A stretch of DNA of 64,000 bases from Bradyrhizobium sp. 4 (GTDB lineage: Bacteria; Pseudomonadota; Alphaproteobacteria; Rhizobiales; Xanthobacteraceae). Made by a program: the position numbers and the translations under genes. The notes below the pieces were generated by a model that had not been told where the DNA came from, made no database searches, and saw only the letters and a list, made by a program, of their open reading frames with translations. Below are positions 51,132 through 59,096 of this stretch, one piece after another. Within the stretch, counting starts at the first letter, position 1, and each line of letters starts with the position of its first letter. The DNA is taken from the NCBI RefSeq assembly GCF_023100905.1, contig NZ_CP064686.1, positions 6,901,001 through 6,965,000 on the forward strand. Direction: 5' to 3'.

Positions 51132-51791
51132 TCATCCGGCCGCGGCAGCTTCCTCGATATTCGTGAGAATGCCGCCGCAGATCAGCGTTTCCATATGCTT
51201 GATGTATTGCCGGCAAACGTCGTCGGTGACCGGGCCGACGCCGGTCGCGCGTGACATCGCGTGCCGGCCGAAGAACAAATGATCGCAGGCGCCGATCAGG
51301 CTGGTGTAGAACAGCACCGGATCGGTGGCGCGGAATTCGCCCTGACTGACGCCTTCGGCGAGCAGGCGGCGATGGAAATCCAGCAGCGGTGCGACGAAGA
51401 ATTTCGAGACTTCGTCCGCGGAGCCCGCGACGCTCTCGTGCAGCAGATAGTGGATCAGCCGGTTCATGTAGGGAAACCGGTGATAGGCGCGGATGATGCC
51501 GCCGATATGCAGCTTCAACTTGGCGGTCGGCGTGATCGGCTGGGCCAGCAGATATTCGAGATTGGACAGTTCCGTCCCCGCGTCGCGCTCGAGCAGCGCC
51601 AGCAGCAGGCCGTCCTTGTTGCCGAAGTGATATTTGACCAGCGCGGCGTTGGCACCGGACTTCTGGGCGATGTCGCTCAGCGAAATCTCGATCGAGGAGC
51701 GTTCGATCATCAACTCGCTCGCGGCCACGAGCAATTTCTCTGCTGTGGAATTCTTTCCGCTGGGGAGCCTGTTCGGTACGCTGGTAGTCAC
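51132..51791 (-). CDS. TetR family transcriptional regulator
   Basis: 219 residues from a GTG at 51791 (a GTG at 51851 would add 20 residues unlike the family). N-terminal TetR helix-turn-helix (about 15-60): AEKLLVAASELMIERSSIEISLSDIAQKSGANAALVKYHFGNKDGLLLALL. The ligand-binding part covers 70-200. Divergent from the thiolase gene and heading the leftward catabolic block, so it probably represses both and responds to an acyl- or aryl-CoA. No perfect palindrome was found in the gap. Confidence 0.88.
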   Translation of the reverse strand: MTTSVPNRLPSGKNSTAEKLLVAASELMIERSSIEISLSDIAQKSGANAALVKYHFGNKDGLLLALLERDAGTELSNLEYLLAQPITPTAKLKLHIGGIIRAYHRFPYMNRLIHYLLHESVAGSADEVSKFFVAPLLDFHRRLLAEGVSQGEFRATDPVLFYTSLIGACDHLFFGRHAMSRATGVGPVTDDVCRQYIKHMETLICGGILTNIEEAAAAG

Positions 51792-51868
51792 GGATATCCC
51801 CGATTTTGGCGCGAGAGCGGCCGCAGATAAGCCCAAGCAGCGCCTCTCCACAAGAGTTAATTGATCGA

Positions 51869-51897
51869 TTGACTAAACGACCAGTCGCCCCTTAAAT
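51869..51897 (+). promoter_or_regulatory. Sigma-70 type promoter of the thiolase gene
   Basis: TTGACT (51869-51874), 17 bases, TTAAAT (51892-51897), 45 bp before the thiolase start. It lies in the TetR-thiolase divergent gap, where TetR control is likely. Confidence 0.55.
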
Positions 51898-51942
51898 CCG
51901 CCCGACAAGCAACCGTTCAAAATAATCCAGGGAGAAACCGAC

Positions 51943-53115
51943 ATGGCCGAGGCTTATATCGTCGCCGCCGCGCGTACCGCCGGCGGGCGCAAGGGGGGCC
52001 GCCTCGCCGGATGGCATCCGGCCGATCTCGCCGCGAAGGTACTGGACGAGCTGGTTGACCGCACCAAGATCGATCCCTCGCTGGTCGAGGATGTGATCAT
52101 GGGCTGCGTCATGCAGGTCGGCGAGCAGTCCAACAACGTCGCGCGCAACGCCATCATGGCCTCGAAACTGCCGGAGAGCGTGCCGGGTACCTCGATCGAC
52201 CGCCAATGCGGCTCCTCGCAGCAGGCGCTGCACTTCGCAGCCCAAGCCGTGATGTCCGGCGCGATGGACGTGGTGATCGCCGCCGGCGTGGAATCGATGA
52301 CACGCGTGCCGATGGGCCTGTCGTCGCAGCTTCCCGCCAAGAACGGCTTTGGCAATTACAAGAGCCCGGGTATCGAGCACCGTTATCCAAACATCGTGTT
52401 CAGCCAGTTCACCGGCGCCGAGATGATGGCCGAGAAGTACGGCCTCTCCAAGGATGAGCTCGACCAGTACTCCTACAACAGCCATCAGCGTGCGATCGCG
52501 GCAACGCAGGCCGGTCACTTCAAAAAGGAGATCGTGCCGCTCGAGATCACCCGCGCCGACGGGTCCAAGGACACCCACCACATCGACGAAGGCATCCGCT
52601 TCGACGCCACACTCGACGGCATCAAGGGCGTCAAGCTGATCGCCGAGAACGGCAAGCTCTCCGCGGCCAGCGCCAGCCAGATCTGCGACGGCGCCTCCGG
52701 CGTGATGGTGGTGAACGAGCGTGGCCTGAAGCAGCTTGGCGTGAAGCCGCTGGCGCGCGTCCACCACATGACGATGATGGGCGGCGATCCCGTGATCATG
52801 CTCGACGCACCGCTGCACGCCACCAAGCGCGCGCTGGAGAAGGCCGGCATGACGATCGACGAGATCGACCTGTTCGAGGTCAACGAGGCCTTTGCCTCGG
52901 TGCCGACGGGGTGGCTCAAGACCACTGGCGCTGATCCGGAACGTCTCAACGTCAATGGCGGCGCCATCGCGCTCGGCCATCCGCTCGGCGGCTCCGGCAC
53001 CAAGCTGATGACGACGCTGGTGCATGCCTTGCATCAGCGCGGCAAGCGCTACGGGCTCCAGACCATGTGCGAAGGCGGCGGCATGGCGAATGTGACGATC
53101 GTGGAGCGTCTGTAA
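51943..53115 (+). CDS. Acetyl-CoA acetyltransferase / thiolase
   Basis: 390 residues. Nucleophile Cys in SIDRQCGSSQQALHFAAQAV (about residue 89), C-terminal NGGAIALGHPLGGSGTKLMTTLVHAL and the second Cys region MCEGGGMANVTIVERL. Cleaves 3-ketoacyl-CoA to acetyl-CoA and a shortened acyl-CoA. AGGGAGAAA precedes the ATG. It would complete the beta-oxidation round begun by genes on the opposite strand. Followed by a palindromic repeat and an AMP-ligase gene on the same strand. Confidence 0.94.
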   Translation: MAEAYIVAAARTAGGRKGGRLAGWHPADLAAKVLDELVDRTKIDPSLVEDVIMGCVMQVGEQSNNVARNAIMASKLPESVPGTSIDRQCGSSQQALHFAAQAVMSGAMDVVIAAGVESMTRVPMGLSSQLPAKNGFGNYKSPGIEHRYPNIVFSQFTGAEMMAEKYGLSKDELDQYSYNSHQRAIAATQAGHFKKEIVPLEITRADGSKDTHHIDEGIRFDATLDGIKGVKLIAENGKLSAASASQICDGASGVMVVNERGLKQLGVKPLARVHHMTMMGGDPVIMLDAPLHATKRALEKAGMTIDEIDLFEVNEAFASVPTGWLKTTGADPERLNVNGGAIALGHPLGGSGTKLMTTLVHALHQRGKRYGLQTMCEGGGMANVTIVERL

Positions 53116-53123
53116 GCTCCCAC

Positions 53124-53237
53124 GTGTCCCGGACGCGCTGCAGCGTGAAACGCTGCGGCGCAGAGCCGGGACCCATGCCTTACAATGGACCCCGGATCTG
53201 CAGCGCACCGCTACGCGCTGCGCTGCGTCCGGGGAAC
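53124..53237. repeat. Dispersed palindromic element (GTCCCGGACGCG family)
   Basis: GTGTCCCGGACGCGCTGCAGCG and its counterpart CGCTGCGTCCGGGGAACA form the ends, with GCCGGGACCCAT / ATGGACCCCGG inside. It lies between the thiolase and ligase genes, both rightward. Confidence 0.7.
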
Positions 53238-53262
53238 ATCACTCCTAGCCGTAAACAGAGAC

Positions 53263-54807
53263 ATGACTCACCCCTCCATTCACGCTCGCGCCACACCCGA
53301 CAAGATCGCCTATCAGATGGCCGGGACCGGCAAGGCGATTACCTATCGCGAGCTCGACGAGCTTTCGAACCAGGGCGCGCACCTGTTCCGCTCGCTCGGG
53401 CTGAAGGCCGGCGACCACATCGCGCTGCTGATGGAGAACCGCCTCGCCTTCATGGAGATCTGCTGGGCTGCGCAACGCAGCGGGCTCTATTACACCGCGA
53501 TCAGCCGCTATTTGAAGCAGGACGAGATCGACTACATCATCGCCGATTGCGGCGCCAAGGTCGTGATCACCACGCCGAAATGCGCCGACCAGATCAAGGC
53601 CCTGATCAAGGGTGCGGCCGGCGAGCCGGTCTTCTACATGATGGACGAGCCGCAAGCCGGCTTCTGCTCCTACGACAAGGAAGCCGCCGCGCAGCCGACA
53701 ACGCCGATCGACGACGAGGTCGCCGGCTATGACATGCTGTATTCATCGGGCACCACCGGCCGGCCCAAGGGCATCAAGAAGGCGTTCGAGGGCAAGCCGA
53801 TCGACGAGCCGAACGCGTTTCTGCGCGTCCTCTGCGCCAGCATGTGCGGCATGAACGACGAGACCACCTATCTCTCACCGGCGCCGCTCTATCACGCGGC
53901 TCCCTTGCGCTTCAACATGATGGCGATCCTGCTCGGCGGCACTTCCATCATCATGGAGCAGTTTGACGCCGAAGATTTCCTGAAGCTGGTCGAAAAATAC
54001 AAGGTGACCCACGCGCAGCTCGTGCCGACCATGTTCGTGCGCATGCTGAAGCTGCCGGACGAGGTCCGCAACCGCTACGACGTCTCGACGCTGAAGGGCG
54101 CGATCCACGCCGCCGCGCCCTGCCCGGTCGAGGTCAAGGCCAAGATGATCGAATGGTGGGGGCCGATCCTGATCGAGTATTACGCGGGCTCCGAAGGCAA
54201 CGGCGTCACCGTCTGCAACTCGAAAGAATGGCTGGAGCACCGCGGCAGCGTCGGCCGCGCCGTGGTCGGCAAGATCAAGATTCTGGACGAGAACGACGAG
54301 GAGCAGCCGACGGGCGAGATCGGCACGGTCTATTTCGCCGATGCGCCGGTTTTCACCTATCACAACGATCCCGAGAAGACGAAGAAGGCCTACAACGCAA
54401 AAGGCTGGTCGACGCTCGGCGACGTCGGCTATCTCGACAGTGACGGCTTTCTCTTTCTCACCGACCGCAAGTCCTACATGATCATCTCGGGTGGCGTGAA
54501 CATCTACCCGCAGGAGACCGAGGACGTGCTCATCACCCACCCCGAAGTCGCCGACGTCGCCGTGTTCGGTGTACCGAACGACGAGATGGGCGAAGAGGTC
54601 AAGGCGGTGGTGCAGCCGCACGATCCCAAGCGCGCCGGCAAGGAGCTCGAGGCCGACCTGATCGCCTACTGCAAGAGCCGCCTCTCGACGATCAAATGCC
54701 CGCGCTCGATCGATTTCGAAGCCGAGCTGCCGCGCACGCCGACCGGCAAGCTGGTGAAGCGGCATTTACGCGACAAATATTGGCCGAAGGCGGCGGCGAA
54801 GATTTAG
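53263..54807 (+). CDS. Acyl-CoA synthetase (AMP-binding), second ligase of the catabolic region
   Basis: 514 residues. DMLYSSGTTGRPKGIKKAF (about 161-179), EYYAGSEGNGVTVCNSKEWLEHRGSVGR, LFLTDRKSYMIISGGVNIYPQETEDVLITHPEV and the C-terminal catalytic lysine in PRTPTGKLVKRHL. Activates a carboxylic acid with CoA. Start chosen at the ATG 53263 (MTHPSIHARATPDK); the frame upstream runs through the palindromic repeat. Specificity unknown; resembles FadD/crotonobetaine-type ligases. Confidence 0.9.
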   Translation: MTHPSIHARATPDKIAYQMAGTGKAITYRELDELSNQGAHLFRSLGLKAGDHIALLMENRLAFMEICWAAQRSGLYYTAISRYLKQDEIDYIIADCGAKVVITTPKCADQIKALIKGAAGEPVFYMMDEPQAGFCSYDKEAAAQPTTPIDDEVAGYDMLYSSGTTGRPKGIKKAFEGKPIDEPNAFLRVLCASMCGMNDETTYLSPAPLYHAAPLRFNMMAILLGGTSIIMEQFDAEDFLKLVEKYKVTHAQLVPTMFVRMLKLPDEVRNRYDVSTLKGAIHAAAPCPVEVKAKMIEWWGPILIEYYAGSEGNGVTVCNSKEWLEHRGSVGRAVVGKIKILDENDEEQPTGEIGTVYFADAPVFTYHNDPEKTKKAYNAKGWSTLGDVGYLDSDGFLFLTDRKSYMIISGGVNIYPQETEDVLITHPEVADVAVFGVPNDEMGEEVKAVVQPHDPKRAGKELEADLIAYCKSRLSTIKCPRSIDFEAELPRTPTGKLVKRHLRDKYWPKAAAKI

Positions 54808-54824
54808 CCCGCGGCGTCATCGCC

Positions 54825-55367
54825 TCAATCGAACAAGCTCGGCGTGTGGTTCACCAGCGCGCCTTCGATCTCCAGCATCTTCAGCTTCGTCACCACGCCG
54901 CCATTCGCGGAGAAACCGCCGGGCTTGTTGCCGGCCGCCAGCACGCGATGGCAGGGCACGACGATCGGGCAGGGGTTGCGGCCGAGCGCCTGGCCGACGT
55001 CGCGCGACAGCTCGACACCGCCGAGCTGCTTGGCGATGTCGCCATAGGTGACGGTCTTGCCCGGCGGAATGGTGCGGGCGATCGCGTAGACGCCACGGTT
55101 GAAGTCGGGCACGCCGTCGAGGTCGAGCGGGATGTCGGTGAGGTCATCCGGCTCGCCGGCGAGCAGCTTTGTGATGCGGTCGATCGCCTGCTGCACTTCG
55201 ACGGTCGGTTCGGCTTCGCTGGCGTCGGCATGGCGCTGGCTGATGCGGGTGCGGATCTTCTGCTCGCCGCCCATCGGCAGTTGCGTGCCATTGATGCCGC
55301 GCGGACCCCAGGCAATGGCGCACAGGCCGATCTTGCTATCGAACAGGGCAAAATGCTGGTCGGTCAT
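54825..55367 (-). CDS. ogt: Methylated-DNA-[protein]-cysteine S-methyltransferase
   Basis: 180 residues. Transfers alkyl groups from O6-alkylguanine in DNA to its own active Cys. Active site PCHR with C139 in PCPIVVPCHRVLAAG, DNA-binding helix TVTYGDIAKQLGG, and the following GGFSANGGVVTKLKMLEIEGA. Lacks the Ada N-terminal zinc domain, so Ogt-type. ATG at 55367. Convergent with the ligase gene, 17 bp between stops. Confidence 0.93.
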   Translation of the reverse strand: MTDQHFALFDSKIGLCAIAWGPRGINGTQLPMGGEQKIRTRISQRHADASEAEPTVEVQQAIDRITKLLAGEPDDLTDIPLDLDGVPDFNRGVYAIARTIPPGKTVTYGDIAKQLGGVELSRDVGQALGRNPCPIVVPCHRVLAAGNKPGGFSANGGVVTKLKMLEIEGALVNHTPSLFD

Positions 55368-55506
55368 GTTTTGGTCCCTGGCTTGCGTTCCCTCGCATGC
55401 CCCCAATGTGAACTGAGCTCAAATCTAGGCTTAGAAATAGTTGCGATCCACCCGGTTTCCGGGAATCTTGCACAGGAGTTCCGCCTCCCTTTTTCGCGAG
55501 CCCAGA

Positions 55507-56325
55507 ATGCAGAGCCTCCACGTCAACGGATACGACATGCCCTATCTCGACGTGGGCGAAGACCGAGGCCGGCCGCCGCTGGTCTGCGTTCATGGCTCGC
55601 TCAACGATTTCCGTGTCTGGGGCTGCGTGCTCGGGCCGCTGTCGCAGCGGCACCGGGTGATTGCTGTCAGCTTGCGGCACTTCTTCCCGGCGCAATGGGA
55701 TGGCGTCGGCGACACCTATTCGATCGCCCAGCATGTCGACGACGTCATCGCCTTCATCGAGGAACTCGACCTCGGTCCGGTTGATTTGATGGGCCATTCC
55801 CGGGGCGGGCACATCTGCTTCCGGGTGGCGCAGCGGCGGCCGGAGCTGCTCCGGCGGCTGGTGCTGGCCGAGCCCGGCGGCGAGCTCGATGCGAGCCTCG
55901 ATCCTGATTATGCCGGCGGCCCCTCGCCGCTGCTGGCGCGGTTCACGGCCTCGGCCGAGAAGATCGCGGCCGGCGACATTGACGGCGGCCTTGCCGTCTT
56001 CGTCGACACGCTTGAAGGCGCCGGCACCTGGCCGCGGCTGCCGGCGCTGGTGAAGCAGAATCTGCGTGACAACGCTTTCACCCTGATCGGCCAGGTCCGC
56101 GACAACCGCCCGCCATTCTCGAAGGCGGACGCGGAGTCCATTACGATGCCGACGCTGTTCATCCTGGGCGCACGGACCAAGGGCCTGCTGCCGAAAGTGC
56201 TGCATGCGCTCGCCGCGCATGTGCCGTATTCCAGGACGGCGGTCATCCCGAACGCAACGCATCCGATGTTCGAGCAGGCGCCGCAGAAATACTCCGAAGT
56301 GGTGCTGGATTTTCTGGCGGGCTGA
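55507..56325 (+). CDS. Alpha/beta hydrolase, tandem copy 1
   Basis: 272 residues. Oxyanion region LVCVHGSLNDFRVWG, nucleophile S98 in MGHSRGGH, and likely catalytic His in NATHPMFEQAP near the C-terminus. No signal peptide. Closely similar to the next gene (shared VSLRHFFP, DVIAFIE, VDLMGHSRGGHI, RLVLAEPGGELDASL blocks), so a tandem duplicate. Substrate unknown; ester or C-C bond hydrolysis are both possible. The ATG is at 55507. Confidence 0.88.
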   Translation: MQSLHVNGYDMPYLDVGEDRGRPPLVCVHGSLNDFRVWGCVLGPLSQRHRVIAVSLRHFFPAQWDGVGDTYSIAQHVDDVIAFIEELDLGPVDLMGHSRGGHICFRVAQRRPELLRRLVLAEPGGELDASLDPDYAGGPSPLLARFTASAEKIAAGDIDGGLAVFVDTLEGAGTWPRLPALVKQNLRDNAFTLIGQVRDNRPPFSKADAESITMPTLFILGARTKGLLPKVLHALAAHVPYSRTAVIPNATHPMFEQAPQKYSEVVLDFLAG

Positions 56326-56327
56326 TC

Positions 56328-57140
56328 ATGCAGACATTTCGCGTCAACGATTACGACATGGCCTATCTCGAAGTGGGACGAGGCCCGCCGCTGGTCTGCG
56401 TGCATGGCACGCTGGGCGATTTCCGCACCTGGTACTCCGTGCTCGGTCCGCTGTCGAAATCGCATCGCGTGATCTCGGTCAGCCTGCGGCATTTCTTTCC
56501 CGAGCATTGGGATGCCGTCGGCGACGATTACAAGATGGCCCAGCACGTCGCTGACGTGATCGCCTTCATCGAGCAGGTCGAACCCGCGCCGGTCGATCTG
56601 ATGGGCCATTCGCGCGGCGGCCACATCGCGTTTCGCGTGGCGCAGTCGCGGCCGGATCTGTTGCGCAAACTGGTGCTGGCCGAGCCCGGCGGTGATCTCG
56701 ATGCCAGCTTACCAGTGCCTGCAGGCACGCCCGCCCATCCGCCGCTGGCGGCGCGCACGGCGCGCTCGGTCGAGATGATCCGCGCCGGCGACATCGAGGG
56801 CGCGCTGCAGAACTTCTACGAAGGCATCGAAGGCGACGGCTCGTGGCGGCGCGTGCCGGCGGCGGCGAAGCAGCAATTGCGCGACAATGTGATCACCTTC
56901 CTCGGCCAGATCAACGAGCAGCGCAGGCCCTACACGCTCGCGGACGCGCAGGCGATCAGGACCCCGACTCTCCTGATCGGCGGCGGCGCGACGACGGGGA
57001 GCCTGTCGGTGATGTGGCGCGTGCTGGCCGCGCACATCGCGGGCGCCAAGACGGTCGTGATCCCCAATGCCGGCCACTGGATGTTCGAGCAGGCACCGCT
57101 GGAGTTCGGCGAGGCGGTGAACGCATTCCTGGCGGAGTAG
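56328..57140 (+). CDS. Alpha/beta hydrolase, tandem copy 2
   Basis: 270 residues. LVCVHGTLGDFRTWYSVLGPL, nucleophile S95 in MGHSRGGH, catalytic His in NAGHWMFEQAP. It starts 2 bp after the stop of copy 1, so one transcript. All triad positions are kept in both copies, so both are likely active; the divergent middle cap region suggests different substrates. Confidence 0.88.
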   Translation: MQTFRVNDYDMAYLEVGRGPPLVCVHGTLGDFRTWYSVLGPLSKSHRVISVSLRHFFPEHWDAVGDDYKMAQHVADVIAFIEQVEPAPVDLMGHSRGGHIAFRVAQSRPDLLRKLVLAEPGGDLDASLPVPAGTPAHPPLAARTARSVEMIRAGDIEGALQNFYEGIEGDGSWRRVPAAAKQQLRDNVITFLGQINEQRRPYTLADAQAIRTPTLLIGGGATTGSLSVMWRVLAAHIAGAKTVVIPNAGHWMFEQAPLEFGEAVNAFLAE

Positions 57141-57254
57141 GCCCCACCCCTCTTTTCTTTTTCCTCAAAATAACCCCATGCACAGTAGTCGAGCCCAGCA
57201 ATATCAATGGCTTGGCGAAGCGCAAAACAGGGTCGGACGCCGCATTGGCCGCGC

Positions 57255-57304
57255 TTGACGCCCCTATCCTCTCGCCGTACCTTCGAATACGGAATTCCGT
57301 ATTC
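57255..57304 (+). promoter_or_regulatory. Promoter and perfect palindromic operator of the GntR gene
   Basis: TTGACG (57255-57260), 17 bases, TACCTT (57278-57283), then a perfect 20-bp palindrome, GAATACGGAATTCCGTATTC, at 57285-57304 around the expected transcript start. This is the layout of an autorepressed GntR/FadR-type gene; the -10 is weak. Confidence 0.65.
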
Positions 57305-57329
57305 TCTGTTGGCCTTCGGAGCTGCCGGC

Positions 57330-58007
57330 GTGATCCCTCTCGACCCGCTTCCGAACTTGATCGACCAGGTCTATGCGCGGATCCTGGAGGCGATCTCCGA
57401 TCGCACGCTGCAGCCGGGCCAGCGCATCCGCCAGAACGAGCTCGCCGACAGGCTCGGGGTGTCGCGCCAGCCGGTGTCGCATGCGCTGCACCTGTTGCAC
57501 CGGCAGGGACTGGTCGCCGAAAGCGGCCGGCGCGGCTTTGAAGTCACCCAGCTCGATCCCGCACGCATCCGCCAGCTCTACGAGGTGCGCGGCGCGATCG
57601 ATGCGCTGGCGGCACGGCTTGCAGGGGAGCGCGCGGCAAGCGATGCGGCGGGACGCGCGCGGCTGGAGGCGGCGCTCGCCGCCGGGCGCGGGATCGATGG
57701 CAAGACCACGCTCGCCGAGCTGATCGCGCTCGACGTCGAGTTTCATCGCGCGATCTATCGGCTCGCCGGCAATCCCGTGATCGAAGAGACGATTACATCG
57801 CAATGGCCGCATATGCGCCGCTCGATGGCGACGGTGCTGTCCGAGCTCGATTATCGCGGCAGTGCCTGGGCCGAGCATGCCGACATTGCCGGACACATTT
57901 TCGCAGGCGATGCGAAGGCGGCCGAACGTGCGGCGCTTGCGCACGCGCAGACGGCTGGACGGATGACCGAGGAGAGATTGAGGGCGACGGAAGAGGCGGC
58001 GGCGTAG
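57330..58007 (+). CDS. GntR family regulator with FCD domain
   Basis: 225 residues from a GTG preceded by GGAG. Winged helix (about 8-75): DQVYARILEAISDRTLQPGQRIRQNELADRLGVSRQPVSHALHLLHRQGLV. The FCD effector domain (about 85-215) has the metal-site His residues in DVEFHRAIYRLAGNP, HADIAGHIF and the AERAALAH helix. The perfect palindrome 26 bp upstream is its likely operator. It precedes a PhyH-type dioxygenase and an oxidoreductase that may be its targets. Upstream in-frame sequence overlaps the operator and is not coding-like. Confidence 0.88.
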   Translation: MIPLDPLPNLIDQVYARILEAISDRTLQPGQRIRQNELADRLGVSRQPVSHALHLLHRQGLVAESGRRGFEVTQLDPARIRQLYEVRGAIDALAARLAGERAASDAAGRARLEAALAAGRGIDGKTTLAELIALDVEFHRAIYRLAGNPVIEETITSQWPHMRRSMATVLSELDYRGSAWAEHADIAGHIFAGDAKAAERAALAHAQTAGRMTEERLRATEEAAA

Positions 58008-58024
58008 CAGCCACCACCGCCAAA

Positions 58025-58060
58025 GACGTGGATGGCCGGGTCAAGCCCGGCAATGACGAG
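58025..58060. repeat. Partial palindromic element (CGTCATGCCCGG family), half copy
   Basis: ACGTGGATGGCCGGGTCAAG followed by CCCGGCAATGACG matches one end of the elements at 18411 and 58917. Only one arm is present. Confidence 0.6.
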
Positions 58061-58092
58061 CGATAACAAAAATTAAAACAGGAGGACGCGCC

Positions 58093-58893
58093 ATGAAACT
58101 GTCCCAGGAGCAATTGGAGTTCTTCCACCGCGAGGGCTGGCTGTTCCTGCCCGAATTGTTCAGCCCGGAGGAGGTCGATCTTCTCGCGCGCGAGGCGGTC
58201 GCCATCTATGACGCAAACCGGCCGGAAGTCTGGCGCGAGAAGAGCGGCGCGCCGCGCACCGCCTTTGCCGCGCATCTCTACAACGAGGCCTTCGGCATCC
58301 TCGGCGCGCATCCGCGCATGATCGACCCGGTCGAGCAGCTGTTCGGCGAGCAGGTCTACATGCACCAGTTCAAGATCAACGCAAAATCCGCCTTCACCGG
58401 CGACGTCTGGCAATGGCACCAGGATTACGGCACCTGGAAGCGCGACGACGGCATGCCGGAGCCGCGCGCGATGAACATCGCGATCTTCCTCGACGAGGTG
58501 ATGCCGATCAACGGCCCGCTGATGCTGGTGCCGCAGAGCCAGAACGCCGGCGACCTCAAGGCCTCGCACGACCTTGCGACGACCTCCTATCCGCTGTGGA
58601 CGCTGGACGAGGAGACCGTGACGCGCCTCGTCAAGCAGGGCGGCATCGTGGCGCCGACCGGCAAGCCGGGCGGCATGCTGATGTTCCACGGCAATCTCGT
58701 GCATGGCTCGGCGGGCAACATCACGCCCTACCCGCGCAAGATCGTGTACCTGACGCTGAACGCGGTTTCGAATTACATCCGCACCCCGACGCGGCCGGAG
58801 TACATCGCGCATCGCGATTTTGCGCCGATCAAGACGGTGAAGGACGACGCGCTGGTCCGGCTCGCCCGTGCGCCGCGGCAGGCGGCGGAGTAG
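58093..58893 (+). CDS. Phytanoyl-CoA dioxygenase (PhyH) family oxygenase
   Basis: 266 residues. Fe(II)/2-oxoglutarate enzyme with the facial triad H109, D111 (WHQDYGTW) and H204 (HGNLVHGS). The region WHQDYGTWKRDDGMPEPRAMNIAIFLDEVMPINGPLMLVPQSQ resembles ectoine hydroxylase EctD, but no ectABC genes are present, so the substrate may differ. Cytoplasmic. ATG at 58093 with GGAGG upstream. Between the GntR regulator and a SAF-domain oxidoreductase on the same strand. Confidence 0.9.
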   Translation: MKLSQEQLEFFHREGWLFLPELFSPEEVDLLAREAVAIYDANRPEVWREKSGAPRTAFAAHLYNEAFGILGAHPRMIDPVEQLFGEQVYMHQFKINAKSAFTGDVWQWHQDYGTWKRDDGMPEPRAMNIAIFLDEVMPINGPLMLVPQSQNAGDLKASHDLATTSYPLWTLDEETVTRLVKQGGIVAPTGKPGGMLMFHGNLVHGSAGNITPYPRKIVYLTLNAVSNYIRTPTRPEYIAHRDFAPIKTVKDDALVRLARAPRQAAE

Positions 58894-58916
58894 ACTTACT
58901 CGCAAAACATCCTCGG

Positions 58917-59048
58917 TCGTCGTGGCCGGACTTGTCCCGCCTGCGCGGCCGAAGCCGCTTCGGCGACGCAAAGGCCCGGGGATCCACGCCTTGAGACGAT
59001 CGCTGCCGGCAAGACGTGGATGGCCGGGTCAGGCCCGGCCATGACGAT
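58917..59048. repeat. Dispersed palindromic element (CGTCATGCCCGG family), copy 3
   Basis: GTCGTCGTGGCCGGACTTGT and GGGTCAGGCCCGGCCATGACG are the ends, with CGCCTGCGCGGCC and GAAGCCGCTTCGGC hairpins inside. Related to 18411-18500. Confidence 0.75.
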
Positions 59049-59096
59049 CTGATAGAAACACGCCCCTCACCAATTTCTGCCTCGCAGGACCGTCCC

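Noticed and set aside
51852..51890. A TetR operator palindrome in the TetR-thiolase gap
   Set aside because: Only short imperfect inverted repeats (for example GACT / AGTC) are present, not enough to call a site.
58093..58893. Ectoine hydroxylase EctD
   Set aside because: The active-site stretch is similar, but no ectoine synthesis genes are nearby and the context is catabolic, so the generic PhyH label is safer.
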